Below, piece after piece: positions 35,590 to 45,113 of a DNA stretch of 54,081 nucleotides (within the stretch, counting starts at the first letter, position 1; each line of letters opens with the position of its first letter). The notes beneath the pieces are model-generated. The model saw nothing but the letters and a program-made list of their open reading frames with translations, had not been told where the DNA came from and made no database searches. A program made the translations under genes and the position numbers. Location of the stretch: the NCBI GenBank assembly GCA_015063085.1, contig SUTD01000007.1, positions 1 through 54,081 on the forward strand, in the 5' to 3' direction. Origin of the DNA: Methanocorpusculum parvum. Its GTDB lineage: Archaea > Halobacteriota > Methanomicrobia > Methanomicrobiales > Methanocorpusculaceae.

Positions 35590-35597
35590 CTTTTTTT
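35590..35597 (+). terminator. CTTTTTTT terminator after the ABC operon
   Basis: C plus seven T directly abutting the stop TAA, the third example of this arrangement within 2.6 kb. Confidence 0.5.
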
Positions 35598-35697
35598 AAC
35601 TCGCTTAACACCCAACAAAAAACCGCACTCTACTTACTGACTATATGCAGTTAGCAAGTGTTATTTATTTCAAAAATCCATTAATAGATACAGACCT

Positions 35698-36906
35698 ATG
35701 GACCGTGACTATCAACCAATCAACCTCAAAGATGTCTTAATCGAAATGAAAGACATCTCCGAACTTGCGGTTGATCTGGCTTACTCAGCAGTGCTTTTTG
35801 AAAGCAGTGCTATCGCTGACGAAGTAATCGAACTCGAAGAACAGATGAACGATCTGGTGTATCAGGCAAGAATCACCAGCATGATGAGCGTCAGGAGAAT
35901 CGAAGAGACTGAACCTATGAGCGGTCTCTTACAGCTTGCAGAAGCATCCCAGCGCATCTCAAACCACGCAGCAGACATCGGCAAAAACATCATGCGCCAT
36001 GTCTCCTTCCCGGCAAACTTACGCCGCGCCCTTCCGGACGCAGAAGAGGCAACCCACCGGACTGTTGTCATGCCGGGAAGTCCGCTTGACGGAGCACGCC
36101 TTGGAGACATCAAACTCCAGTCCGCAACCGGAATCCGCATCATCCTGATTCGCCGCATGCAGCAGAGAATCTACGACCCTGACAAACATGCCGTTCTTCG
36201 TGCAGGCGATGTCTTAATCGGCAGAGGTCCTGACTACGGATTCCCTGAACTGTGCAGACTTGCCGGTCAGCCGGAACCAAACGACGATGAAATCACTGCT
36301 GAGTCCATCAGCGACCTCGACCGTGCAGCACAGCTCATGATCGAGATGAAAAACATCAGCGAACTTGCAGTAGGACTTGCCTACTCCGCTCTCCTTCACG
36401 AAAACTTAGACCTCGCAAACGAAGTCGTAGCCTTAGAAGAAGAGCTTGACGAGATGCGTCTGCAGCTTGACCTCTGGACACTTCAGGCCGCCAAAAAGAC
36501 TGAAGATGTCGCAAGCCTTCGCGGAATGTTTTACATGTCCTCCTTTGCCGAGTCCATCTCGGACGCTGCATGTTCCATCGCTGATGTCGTCATCCGCGAA
36601 ATCGATGTCCCGCCAATCATCAAACGTATCGTTAGAGAATCCGACGAAGTCATATCCTGGGTCACGGTCACCAAGGGTTCTGCCTTAGATGGGAAATCCC
36701 TTGCGGAAAGTAAAGTCGGCTCTGTAACAGGCATGGTCATCATCGCCATAAAACACGAAAACCGCTGGATTTACCGTCCGAGCAGAAACGTTGTACTCCA
36801 CGCAGGAGACCTTCTCGTCTCCCGCGGCAGACGTGATGGAGAAGAAAAACTGTACGGCTTATGCGGTGCAGACATCGAAGAACTGGAAGAGTTCGAAGAG
36901 GAATAA
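35698..36906 (+). CDS. Duplicated PhoU / TrkA-C (RCK_C) regulatory protein
   Basis: 402 soluble residues made of two similar halves. Each has a PhoU-like helical part (LIEMKDISELAVDLAYSAVL and MIEMKNISELAVGLAYSALL) and a TrkA-C ligand-binding part (VVMPGSPLDGARLGDIKL...AGDVLIGRG and VTKGSALDGKSLAESKVG...AGDLLVSRG). Such proteins (COG3273-like) usually gate potassium channels or transporters, with the C domains able to bind c-di-AMP in some families. No channel gene is adjacent, so the partner is unknown. dacZ, a c-di-AMP synthase gene, is 6.5 kb away. Confidence 0.85.
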   Translation: MDRDYQPINLKDVLIEMKDISELAVDLAYSAVLFESSAIADEVIELEEQMNDLVYQARITSMMSVRRIEETEPMSGLLQLAEASQRISNHAADIGKNIMRHVSFPANLRRALPDAEEATHRTVVMPGSPLDGARLGDIKLQSATGIRIILIRRMQQRIYDPDKHAVLRAGDVLIGRGPDYGFPELCRLAGQPEPNDDEITAESISDLDRAAQLMIEMKNISELAVGLAYSALLHENLDLANEVVALEEELDEMRLQLDLWTLQAAKKTEDVASLRGMFYMSSFAESISDAACSIADVVIREIDVPPIIKRIVRESDEVISWVTVTKGSALDGKSLAESKVGSVTGMVIIAIKHENRWIYRPSRNVVLHAGDLLVSRGRRDGEEKLYGLCGADIEELEEFEEE

Positions 36907-36914
36907 ACATAAAC

Positions 36915-38756
36915 ATGACAGAAATTGTATACCGGCTTGGCCCGGGATGTGAAGTAGATGACGTTGCTGAAGGAAATGTCTACATGGGAAAAGTCCAGGG
37001 ATTCGCAACCTTTGGAACCTTCGTCCAGTTAAATGACAAGACCAAAGGTCTTCTCCACAAAAGCAACGTAAAGACCGAAAAGAAGGAACGCGATACCATT
37101 CTCGTCCTCGTCAACCAGATTCGCCCGAATGGAAACATCGACCTTCGCGAAGTAATCATGGAAGAGGGCAGCTACGAGACCAAACTGGTTTCCAAGAAAG
37201 TTGTAATCTCCAAGCTCAACGATCTGAAAAACAAACTGGGAAGAAACATCACTGTCGAAGCTGACGTTGTCCAGATTAAGCAGACGTCTGGTCCTACCAT
37301 CTTTACTGTATGCGATGAAACCGGAACCGAGGATGCTGCAGCATTCACCGAAGCAGGTGTCCGCTCTTATCCGGAAGTTCAGTTAGGCGATGTTGTCCGC
37401 ATCTTCGGCGAGTCCAACAAGAGAAACAATCAGGTTCAGATTGAAGTCTCCGACATGGTCATCTTAAGAGGCGAGGAAGCAGACACTGTCAGAGCACGCA
37501 TCAACCGTGCTTTAGAAGAGCGTGCAGAGCCGCCGGCAGATGTCGAGCCCCTTGTTGACTCCGAGGTTCTTCGTGCTCTTTGGCCTGAGATGAGAAAGCT
37601 TGCAAAAATTGTCCGCCGTGCTGTTTTAACGCAGCAGCCGATTATCCTCCGCCACCATGCAGATGCAGACGGTATCTGTGCGGCAGTATCAGTCGAGACC
37701 GCAGTTCTCCAGTACATCAGAGAAAACGGAGGAGATCCGGACATGGACAACTTCCTCTTCAGAAGATCCCCGTCCAAGGCTCCGTTCTATGAGATTGAGG
37801 ATGTCACCCGCGATCTTGACATGATGCTCAAAGACAATGTCCGCTTTGGTCAGAAATTCCCGCTTATCCTGTTAATGGATAACGGTTCGACCGAGGAGGA
37901 CATGCCGTCTTACAAGATGACTGAGGTCTACAACCTTGATGTTATCGTAGCAGACCACCACCACCCGGATGACACAATCGACAAGTACCTGCTTGCCCAC
38001 GTAAACCCGTACCATGTCGGCGGAGACTTCGGCGTTACTGCTGGTATGCTTGGAACCGAAATCGCCCGTCTCATCTTCCCGGGAATTGAAAAGAAGATTC
38101 TCCACTTCCCGGCTGTTGCAGGAGTCGCCGACCGTTCCGAAGCTCCGGAACTTCAGCAGTACCTTAGCTTAATCGAAGGCAAGTACACAATCGATGAGTG
38201 CCGCGATATGGCTCTTGCCCTGGATTACGAGCAGTACTGGCTCAGATTCAACGACGGACGCGAGATTGTCAAGGACATCTTAAACATCAACAACGCTGAA
38301 GACCGTCACAACCGTTTAGTTGCTCTCTTAGTCGAGGAGGCAAACGCTGCAATCAATGAGCAGGTTGAGACGATGATGCCGCACGTAAAAGAACAGGTGT
38401 TAGAGTCCGGAGCCCGTCTCTTCCAGGCTGACGTTGAGATGTTTGCCCACCGTTTCACCTTCCCGCCGCCGGGTAAATCCTCCGGCGAAGTTCACGATGT
38501 CCTCTGCCACAAGTACGAAGGCGAGCCAATCGTGACATTAGGTCTTGGCCCTGACTTTGCTGTCATTCGTTCCCGCGGTGTCTTAATGAACATTCCGCAG
38601 ATGGTTCGCTCCATGCGCGATGAGATGCCGGGAGCAGGCATTTCCGGCGGAGGTCACCTCGTTGTCGGCAGTATCAAGTTTGTTGAGGGCATGCGGTCTG
38701 AGGTTATTGCCAAGATGATTGAGAAGATCTCCGAATTCGGTGTTGAACAACTCTAA
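36915..38756 (+). CDS. Archaeal RecJ-like DHH phosphoesterase with S1/OB domains
   Basis: 613 residues from ATG 36915; the open frame starts inside the previous gene. An S1-like RNA-binding domain (about 20-70: GNVYMGKVQGFATFGTFVQL) is followed by an OB-fold (about 100-185) and then the DHH catalytic core with RHHADADGICAAV, ILLMDNGSTEEDM and VIVADHHHPDD. The DHHA1 region near the end has GISGGGHLVVGSI. These are manganese-dependent nucleases or phosphodiesterases; the S1+OB architecture (COG1107-like) suggests RNA or single-stranded DNA. Catalytic residues are present. Confidence 0.88.
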   Translation: MTEIVYRLGPGCEVDDVAEGNVYMGKVQGFATFGTFVQLNDKTKGLLHKSNVKTEKKERDTILVLVNQIRPNGNIDLREVIMEEGSYETKLVSKKVVISKLNDLKNKLGRNITVEADVVQIKQTSGPTIFTVCDETGTEDAAAFTEAGVRSYPEVQLGDVVRIFGESNKRNNQVQIEVSDMVILRGEEADTVRARINRALEERAEPPADVEPLVDSEVLRALWPEMRKLAKIVRRAVLTQQPIILRHHADADGICAAVSVETAVLQYIRENGGDPDMDNFLFRRSPSKAPFYEIEDVTRDLDMMLKDNVRFGQKFPLILLMDNGSTEEDMPSYKMTEVYNLDVIVADHHHPDDTIDKYLLAHVNPYHVGGDFGVTAGMLGTEIARLIFPGIEKKILHFPAVAGVADRSEAPELQQYLSLIEGKYTIDECRDMALALDYEQYWLRFNDGREIVKDILNINNAEDRHNRLVALLVEEANAAINEQVETMMPHVKEQVLESGARLFQADVEMFAHRFTFPPPGKSSGEVHDVLCHKYEGEPIVTLGLGPDFAVIRSRGVLMNIPQMVRSMRDEMPGAGISGGGHLVVGSIKFVEGMRSEVIAKMIEKISEFGVEQL

Positions 38757-38807
38757 CCGAGTTTCTTTTTTTTATTTGCTGTGTTAATTTACATCCTGTA
38801 ACAGAAA

Positions 38808-38816
38808 CTATATATA
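38808..38816 (+). promoter_or_regulatory. TATA box of the DUF7123-like gene
   Basis: ctatatata is 36-44 bases before ATG 38852 and predicts a short leader containing the gaggtaa ribosome site. Confidence 0.5.
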
Positions 38817-38851
38817 CACATATATCATATATTTACTAGAGGTAAGTCACA

Positions 38852-39118
38852 ATGACTGAACCCAAGACATTACTCGAAAGATACAACGATACTCAGTCTA
38901 AAATTCTTGGATACTTAAAGGCAGGCGTTGCCAAAGGAAGTAAGTTCTTCAAGGCAAAATATATCGCAAAAGACCTTGGCCTTTCTTCAAAAGAGGTTGG
39001 AACCAATCTTGCCATTCTCTCACAGATTTGTGATGACTTAGAAATCTCCCGCTGGAGTTATTCCAACAGTACCACGTGGATGGTTACTTCCAAAGAGGAA
39101 GAGCCGGTTACTGTATAA
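38852..39118 (+). CDS. Small winged-helix protein (DUF7123-like)
   Basis: 88 residues. The segment FFKAKYIAKDLGLSSKEVGTNL forms a helix-turn-helix core followed by a SRWSYSNSTTWMV wing. The pattern matches the archaeal DUF7123 family as I remember it from haloarchaea; its role is unknown but DNA binding is likely. It has its own strong TATA box and a gaggtaa site, so it is probably well expressed. Confidence 0.7.
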   Translation: MTEPKTLLERYNDTQSKILGYLKAGVAKGSKFFKAKYIAKDLGLSSKEVGTNLAILSQICDDLEISRWSYSNSTTWMVTSKEEEPVTV

Positions 39119-39201
39119 TTGCAAATCCCCCTTGATATTCCCGCATGCGTCTCATGCAATACTACACCTCCTTTTTTAACTGTTGATAAAAAGAGATAGT
39201 G

Positions 39202-39327
39202 TTATTCTTCTTTTCTTCCTTCCTCTTCCATCTTTGACACAGTTTTTATCATCTTCGAAAACTGTGCAGATGTTGCGGTCTCCTGCTTTCCGCAGAACCA
39301 CTCAAGAAATCCTTTCCAGAAACTCAT
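39202..39327 (-). CDS. Small ORF (41 aa) overlapping the hef stop codon
   Basis: On the minus strand, ATG at 39327 overlaps the hef TGA in the arrangement ATGA, with gggagg five bases upstream: a near-ideal coupled ribosome site. The product begins MSFWKGFLEWFCGKQE and ends with an acidic/basic run (KMEEEGRKEE). There is no known family and no close frame competitor. Translational coupling suggests an accessory peptide of Hef or of the replication-fork machinery, but this is inference. Confidence 0.5.
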   Translation of the reverse strand: MSFWKGFLEWFCGKQETATSAQFSKMIKTVSKMEEEGRKEE

Positions 39328-41603
39328 TTTTCCTCCCAGGTTTTTACTGCCGTAGAGACAATTGCTGCGGCAGTTTTTTCTCCAATTCCTTTGACAGCCA
39401 TAAGCTCTTCTTTCGATGCGGAAAGAATACGCCGAAGCGTTCCAAACTCGCGAAGCAGTTCCCGTCCTGCCTTTGGCCCCACATCCGGGAATGCAGTTAG
39501 GATGTAGAGCAGGGCGTCATTTGCGCTTCGTGAATGTTTCGCTGAATGCTTCGACCGCTCTGCATACTCTCCGCCTTCCTCGCGGCGTGCGAATGCGTAA
39601 ATCATCTCTGCGGTTTCCTGTGCATCCTTTGTAAACAGCAGGGAAACATCATAGTCTGCCGCGATAGATGCAAGCGTGTTGCGGATGGCATTTGGATGAA
39701 TGTTTCTTACATCATAGAGGTCAGCGATACTTCCTCCCTCAACAATCATCACCGGACGGATGGCTGAATCCGCTAATGCTTTTACCTGGCCGAAAAGGTC
39801 GCGGTCAACTAAAGTATCCACAAAGTCCTGAATCGTTTTCCGCTCGATTAAGACGCGGCCTACAGAATAATCGCCTGCCGGAAGATGTTCGAGATGGATT
39901 TTTGCCCCGAGATTGCTGAGGTGCTCCGGGACTTTTGCCTGCATCTCGCGGTTGTCAACAGTAATCGACAGCGCTTCTTCATCATCGTCTGCCGGTTTGT
40001 TTAAGACCAGATCAGCTAAGGTCTGCTGACCGGAAACTCCGTATGATGCCTCGCCTGCCGCAGGAACAGTGAAAAGCTTTGTCGGGACTTTTCCGCTGCG
40101 CATCGCAGAAACCCCTTTGAGCATCTGCTTTTCTTTGGCATTGGAAACCCAGCGGAAGGTTTCGTCAGCCGTGCCCTTGGTGATTAAGACAATCACCTTT
40201 CCGGAGGTGTTTCTGCCGGTTCTTCCCTTCCGCTGAATGCTTCGAACCTCGGACGGCACGGATTCATAGAAGACAACAAGGTCGGTTGCAGGAATATCCA
40301 GACCTTCCTCGCCCACAGACGTTGCAACAAGAACCGAGTACTCGCCTTCGCGGAACTGGCGGATTGCCTCAATCTGCTGTTTCTGCGAGAGACCTTTTTC
40401 GCTGTCGCGGGAAGCCTGACCTACGAAACGCCGTGCGGTGATTCCTGCATCATTTAGATAATCGACTAACATCTGAACCGAATCGCGGTAGGTCACGAAC
40501 ACAATAATCTTCGAATCCGCAAACTCGGTCATCTGTTCCTGAACGATTCTAACAACTGCATCCGCCTTCGGATGGAGTTCTTTTGTCCAGGTCTCGGAAA
40601 GCGTGAGAAGCCGCTGGAAACGATTGTCTGCACAGATTCTCTGCGAAGCCTTGCTTCCCCCGCCCTGGCCTTCGGTCTGGAGTCTGAGAAGGTATGCCCG
40701 AAGCGCTGTTGAGCCCTGCGACTCGGCAAGCATTACCCCGTGCTTTATCTTCATCAGCTCGGCATGCACAGAGATTGCGGTATATGTAGTCTTGTCCTTC
40801 TCCTGCATCCGCATCTGAATCTGTGCGCGAAGAGCATTCAAGGCCTTCATCGAAAGGGCTTCTCTTCTCGGCACACGGTACCCCATGTCGCCAAGCTTCG
40901 TGAGACGGTCATCCAAGAGACTGTTTAAGACCGACACCGCAAGCCACAGGTCTTCGGGGAGTTCCAAAGTCATGTACTCCAGATCTCTCTCGTGAACATA
41001 CGGCCTGACGTCTGCGTCCGTTTCCACACGGCTTTCGACTGAAGTAATCGATAAGTGTTCGCAGATTTCTGCAACATGTTCCGGGTCTGAACCGGGAGAT
41101 GCCGTCATTCCAAGAACCAGTGGCGAGGCCGCTGTCTCGTTGTATCTGCGTCCGATAAAGACATACGCATAGTTTCCAACGGTTCGGTGACACTCATCAA
41201 CGATTAAAAGCGAGACATCTTTTAGGTCATAGCGTCCTGCAATCAAATCGTTTTTGATGACCTCAGGAGTGGCTACTACGAACCGCGCTGAGTTCCACAT
41301 CTCAACACGCTTCGGAGATGCGGCAGAACCGGTAAACATCACAACATCTCCTTCGCCTAAGAGGAGATTTTTGGAAAAATAGCGTAAGTGCTGCTCAACC
41401 AGCGGTTTGGTTGGAGCAAGCATCAGGATTTTGCCCGAATCAATCCGGGCAGCCGCAACAAGTAAGGCAACAGCCGTCTTGCCCATACCGGTTGGAAGAA
41501 CGACTAAGGTGTTTGCAGACAGCGCACTGTCTGCAATCGCGGTCTGGTATGACCGTGCCTCAATCGTATTCTCCGGAATATTTTTGCGGCTTATGTAACT
41601 CAT
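39324..41603 (-). CDS. hef: Hef: fork-specific helicase fused to XPF-type nuclease
   Basis: 759 residues. The N-terminal superfamily 2 helicase has PTGMGKT (37-43), the DECH box in LLIVDECHRT, SAT-like MTASPGS and QRKGRTGRN (motif VI). The C-terminal nuclease domain has ITVDNREM, VLIERKTIQDFVDTL (the ERK-x3-D motif) and a helix-hairpin-helix end (DVGPKAGRELLREF, VKGIGEKTAAAIV). Hef processes stalled replication forks and is the archaeal relative of FANCM/XPF. Both activities look intact. It starts one base after the glyS stop. Confidence 0.95.
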   Translation of the reverse strand: MSYISRKNIPENTIEARSYQTAIADSALSANTLVVLPTGMGKTAVALLVAAARIDSGKILMLAPTKPLVEQHLRYFSKNLLLGEGDVVMFTGSAASPKRVEMWNSARFVVATPEVIKNDLIAGRYDLKDVSLLIVDECHRTVGNYAYVFIGRRYNETAASPLVLGMTASPGSDPEHVAEICEHLSITSVESRVETDADVRPYVHERDLEYMTLELPEDLWLAVSVLNSLLDDRLTKLGDMGYRVPRREALSMKALNALRAQIQMRMQEKDKTTYTAISVHAELMKIKHGVMLAESQGSTALRAYLLRLQTEGQGGGSKASQRICADNRFQRLLTLSETWTKELHPKADAVVRIVQEQMTEFADSKIIVFVTYRDSVQMLVDYLNDAGITARRFVGQASRDSEKGLSQKQQIEAIRQFREGEYSVLVATSVGEEGLDIPATDLVVFYESVPSEVRSIQRKGRTGRNTSGKVIVLITKGTADETFRWVSNAKEKQMLKGVSAMRSGKVPTKLFTVPAAGEASYGVSGQQTLADLVLNKPADDDEEALSITVDNREMQAKVPEHLSNLGAKIHLEHLPAGDYSVGRVLIERKTIQDFVDTLVDRDLFGQVKALADSAIRPVMIVEGGSIADLYDVRNIHPNAIRNTLASIAADYDVSLLFTKDAQETAEMIYAFARREEGGEYAERSKHSAKHSRSANDALLYILTAFPDVGPKAGRELLREFGTLRRILSASKEELMAVKGIGEKTAAAIVSTAVKTWEEK

Positions 41604-41604
41604 T

Positions 41605-43332
41605 TTACAGAGCGTTTTCGAAGGTGAGCTTGCCCTTTAAGAGCAGTGGAATCTTTGCGACGACGTCTTCCATCTTGCCTCTAATCTGCTGCATGGAGTC
41701 ACGGTCACGGAGGGTGACGGTTCCGTCTTCTTTGGTGTCATAGTCGACAGTGATACAGAACGGAGTTCCGACTTCGTCCTGTCTTCTGTAACGGCGGCCG
41801 ATTGCTCCTGCGTCATCGTATTCGGTCTGGAGACCTTCTGCCTGGAGGTCTAAGACGAGTTTTCTTGCAATCTCGTCCATACCGTCTCTTGCCATGAGCG
41901 GAAGAACTGCAACCTGAACCGGAGCGACACCGTTCTTGAACCGCATAACGGTTCTGGTCTCTCCGTCTGCAACATCTTCAGAGTATGCGTGCTCTAAGAC
42001 CATGTAGCAGATACGGTCGATACCATAGGATGGTTCGATGACGTGCGGCATGACATCTTCACCGAAGACATCAACCATCTCGTCTTTGACGGTGTACATC
42101 TCAGGTGCGACAAGGATTTCCTCTCCGTCGACAGTGACGCGGATACCTTCCTCGGTCGGCTCTGCGGATGCCATTGCTTCGGCAACAGCCTTTGCTTTTC
42201 CGCGGAAGACCGGGCCCATCTTTCCATAGTTCGGGACGATTGCCTTGTGGTGAACCTTCTTCGGCTCCGGGTACTGGACGAAGACGGTGTTCTTCTGTCC
42301 GGAGACTGCGGCGTGTGCCTTTAAGTCGTAGTTGGTTCTGTCTGCAATTCCGACAATCTCGACCCAGCCGAAGCGGTCGGAGAATGCTTCTGCATCCCAG
42401 CAGTCGGTTGCGTAGTGTGCACGCTCGTCAGGCATGTGCTGACGGAATCTGATCTTCTCCGGGTTGAATCCGACGGTGGTTAAGATATCGTGAGTCATTG
42501 CAACGTAGTATGCAACGTACTCGTTTGCGATGATTCCCTCGTCAACTGCCTGGCGCATGGTTCTGACAACTGCCGGCTCATCCTTTTCCTGCTGTGCGAT
42601 TCCGCAAAGCGGCATGGAGTAGTCTGCGTAGCGGAAGAACTGCGGGTGGTCTTTTTCCTCCGGGTGGACGAAGATTTCTGCTTCTGCCTGGGTGAATTCT
42701 CTCAGGCGAATCATTCCCTGACGCGGGGAGATTTCATTTCTGTAGGACTTTCCAATCTGGACTGCACCAAACGGCAGGTGGTCGCGATAGAATCTCAGAA
42801 GTCTTGGGAAGTCGACGAACATTCCCTGTGCAGTTTCCGGTCTTAAGTATCCTTTTCTCTGTCCCCCCGGGCCAATGGAGGTGGTAAACATTAAGTTGAA
42901 GTCGAAGACCTCGACGTCTCCTAAGACTTTGTTACATGCCGGGCACTCCTTGTCGAGTAAGACATCGTGGAGTTCTTCTTTGGACATGGTTCCTGCATGC
43001 GGAATTCCGAATGCTTCTGCGACGTGGTCTGCACGGAGGAATTCCTGGCAGTGCGGGCACTGGAACATTTTGTCGGAGAAGCCTCCAACGTGTCCGGATG
43101 CAACGTAAATCGGCTCGATACCGACAGTCGGGCACTCGATTTCATAGTATCCTTCCTGGACAACGTAGAAGTTTCTCCAGATATTTTCGATACGGCGTTT
43201 GAGCATTGCGCCAAGCGGACCGTAGTCGATGAATCCAGCGACAGATCCGTATATTTCAGAAGACGGCCAGACGAAACCTCTTCTTCTGGCGAGTTCCATT
43301 ACTTTTTCGTAAGTATCTTCGTATTCGGCCAT
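41605..43332 (-). CDS. glyS: Glycyl-tRNA synthetase, archaeal/eukaryotic class II type
   Basis: 575 residues. It charges tRNA(Gly). Class II motifs include YRNEISPRQGMIRLREFTQAE (motif 2 region) and the C-terminal SYGIDRICYMVLE (motif 3). A zinc-knuckle-like CPHC and CPAC pair lies in the N-terminal half (about residues 91-138), and the anticodon-binding domain starts at about APVQVAVLPLMAR. The length and the single-subunit layout are normal for archaea. It is the first gene of a run with hef. Confidence 0.95.
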   Translation of the reverse strand: MAEYEDTYEKVMELARRRGFVWPSSEIYGSVAGFIDYGPLGAMLKRRIENIWRNFYVVQEGYYEIECPTVGIEPIYVASGHVGGFSDKMFQCPHCQEFLRADHVAEAFGIPHAGTMSKEELHDVLLDKECPACNKVLGDVEVFDFNLMFTTSIGPGGQRKGYLRPETAQGMFVDFPRLLRFYRDHLPFGAVQIGKSYRNEISPRQGMIRLREFTQAEAEIFVHPEEKDHPQFFRYADYSMPLCGIAQQEKDEPAVVRTMRQAVDEGIIANEYVAYYVAMTHDILTTVGFNPEKIRFRQHMPDERAHYATDCWDAEAFSDRFGWVEIVGIADRTNYDLKAHAAVSGQKNTVFVQYPEPKKVHHKAIVPNYGKMGPVFRGKAKAVAEAMASAEPTEEGIRVTVDGEEILVAPEMYTVKDEMVDVFGEDVMPHVIEPSYGIDRICYMVLEHAYSEDVADGETRTVMRFKNGVAPVQVAVLPLMARDGMDEIARKLVLDLQAEGLQTEYDDAGAIGRRYRRQDEVGTPFCITVDYDTKEDGTVTLRDRDSMQQIRGKMEDVVAKIPLLLKGKLTFENAL

Positions 43333-43425
43333 GTGTGTATAGTTATGGATTTTGTAAAGTAATTAACTATCCTATAGGGAGGGTTGAAAATAGAACGTAT
43401 GCCGAAGCGTTTGTATCAAAAAAAA

Positions 43426-44232
43426 TCAGAACTCAATTCGGACATCAGTCCGGATGTGAGCAACTACTTTTCCGTGGGCGAAGATTCTGATAATGCCGCC
43501 GGACTCAGACACAACTACACCAACTGAGGGAGTTACCTTCGTAATGGCTGCAGTTGCCAGGTGGCGTCCGCCAAGACCGCTTTGCAGATTCACATCCCTG
43601 CTGTCTGCATCCAGATACCGTCCGGCTGCCTCCACAATGCCGTCACGGTTTACGATAAACACTCCGTCAAGCTGTGAGAACTCTTTGACACTCTCCCAGT
43701 TCGACCGCTCCAAAATATTGCGGACCTCTGCCGGGTGGCCGGCGTACGGGTTTAGCACACCCTGATGAGACCAGCGCTTCAGTTCTTCAATATCTCCAAT
43801 GATAAATGCCGTTCCAATCGCCCGTCCCTCGCGGCCGTCATGGGCAATCTCTAAAGCAAGAGAGAGAATCGAGTGGATAACATCCGGCTCGACAATCTCG
43901 GAAAGTGCCTCTGCGGTAAACTCCGTGTTCGTTGCCTCTAACTCATAAATCAGAATTGCATACGGGAATGCGGCAACAACCGTACCATGATTTTCCTTCG
44001 TTAAGATGCGGTACTGAACAACCGCATCGATGATGTGGTTTGAACAGTAATCAAGAAGAGCCACCATCGAGCCGTCACGAAGGATATCCGGCTGGATATC
44101 AGCAACGTGCACGGTCGGGGTGTCGAGCTTTAAATCATACTCCTTTGGAAGGAAAGAGATGATTGCGAGTGCATCCACGCTCTTTGCCAGAGCGTCTGCA
44201 GAACGAAGCAGGGTACGGTTTTTGGTTGTCAT
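43426..44232 (-). CDS. dacZ: Diadenylate cyclase DacZ (c-di-AMP synthase)
   Basis: 268 residues. The N-terminal pyruvate-kinase-like alpha/beta domain (about 1-140) is typical of archaeal DacZ. The C-terminal DAC domain has the DGA-type motif as LDGVFIVNRDG (Asp189-Gly190) and the RHR-type motif as GLGGRHLATAAIT (Arg223-His224, with Leu at the third position). It makes c-di-AMP from two ATP, the second messenger tied to potassium and osmotic balance. The start shares one base with the sucD stop (TGATG), so translation is coupled to succinyl-CoA synthetase. It is the last gene of the kor-suc run. Confidence 0.85.
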   Translation of the reverse strand: MTTKNRTLLRSADALAKSVDALAIISFLPKEYDLKLDTPTVHVADIQPDILRDGSMVALLDYCSNHIIDAVVQYRILTKENHGTVVAAFPYAILIYELEATNTEFTAEALSEIVEPDVIHSILSLALEIAHDGREGRAIGTAFIIGDIEELKRWSHQGVLNPYAGHPAEVRNILERSNWESVKEFSQLDGVFIVNRDGIVEAAGRYLDADSRDVNLQSGLGGRHLATAAITKVTPSVGVVVSESGGIIRIFAHGKVVAHIRTDVRIEF

Positions 44233-45113
44233 CAGAATAATTCCTTTACAAGACCGGGGATTTCAGATGGTCTGGTTGCAGTCGGGATGCCGAAGGAACG
44301 TAAGCGTTCAATCTTCGAAGCTGCGTCGCCTTCGCCTCCTTCAACGATTGCTCCGGCATGTCCCATGCGTTTCTCTTTCGGAGCGGAAACTCCTGCGATG
44401 TAGGAGACAACCGGGATTCCTAAGTCCATGGCACGCTTTGCTCCTTCGAGCTCTAAGTTGCCGCCGACCTCTCCCATTAAGACGATTGCACGGGTTCTGC
44501 CGTCAGCGTGGAAGGTGTCAACAACATCAGCGAATGTCTGGCCGATAATTGCATCTCCTCCGATTCCGATAATTCCGGACTGACCAAGACCTGCCGCGGT
44601 CAGCTCGGAGATGACCTGATAGGTCAGCGTTCCGCTGCGGGAGACAACACCGATGTCTCCTTTCATACAGAGGTTTGCCGGAATGATACCAAGCTTGCAC
44701 TCATCCGGAATCATCATTCCCGGACAGTTCGGGCCGATAACTTTGGAGCCGCATTTTTCAGCGTATGCTACAGCACGCATCACATCATGGACAGGGATGT
44801 GCTCAGTAATCGTCACAATCGTCGGGATTCCTGCATCCGCGGCCTCCATAATTGCATCTCCGCATCCTGCACCCGGAACAAAAATAACCGAGGCTCCAAT
44901 GTCATGTTTGTCAACAGCGTCTGCTACTGTGTTGTAGACCGGAACACCGAAGACCTCCTGCCCTCCTTTGCCCGGAGTCATTCCTGCAGTAACCCCGGCA
45001 CCTCCGACTGCCTTTGCATACTCGTTCATTAAATTGATGTGGAATCTTCCCTGGGAGCCGGTTGCTCCCTGAACAAGAATTTCGGTTTCCTTTCCTGCGT
45101 AAATCATCTGCAA
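44232..45113 (-). CDS. sucD: Succinate--CoA ligase alpha subunit
   Basis: 293 residues. The CoA-binding Rossmann start ILVQGATGSQGRFHINLMN and the phosphohistidine loop KRMGHAGAIVEG are present, as is PNCPGMMIPDE. With SucC it interconverts succinate and succinyl-CoA at the cost of a nucleotide triphosphate. In this context it supplies succinyl-CoA for the ferredoxin-linked 2-oxoglutarate synthase encoded upstream. It overlaps sucC by ten bases. Confidence 0.95.
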   Translation of the reverse strand: MQMIYAGKETEILVQGATGSQGRFHINLMNEYAKAVGGAGVTAGMTPGKGGQEVFGVPVYNTVADAVDKHDIGASVIFVPGAGCGDAIMEAADAGIPTIVTITEHIPVHDVMRAVAYAEKCGSKVIGPNCPGMMIPDECKLGIIPANLCMKGDIGVVSRSGTLTYQVISELTAAGLGQSGIIGIGGDAIIGQTFADVVDTFHADGRTRAIVLMGEVGGNLELEGAKRAMDLGIPVVSYIAGVSAPKEKRMGHAGAIVEGGEGDAASKIERLRSFGIPTATRPSEIPGLVKELF

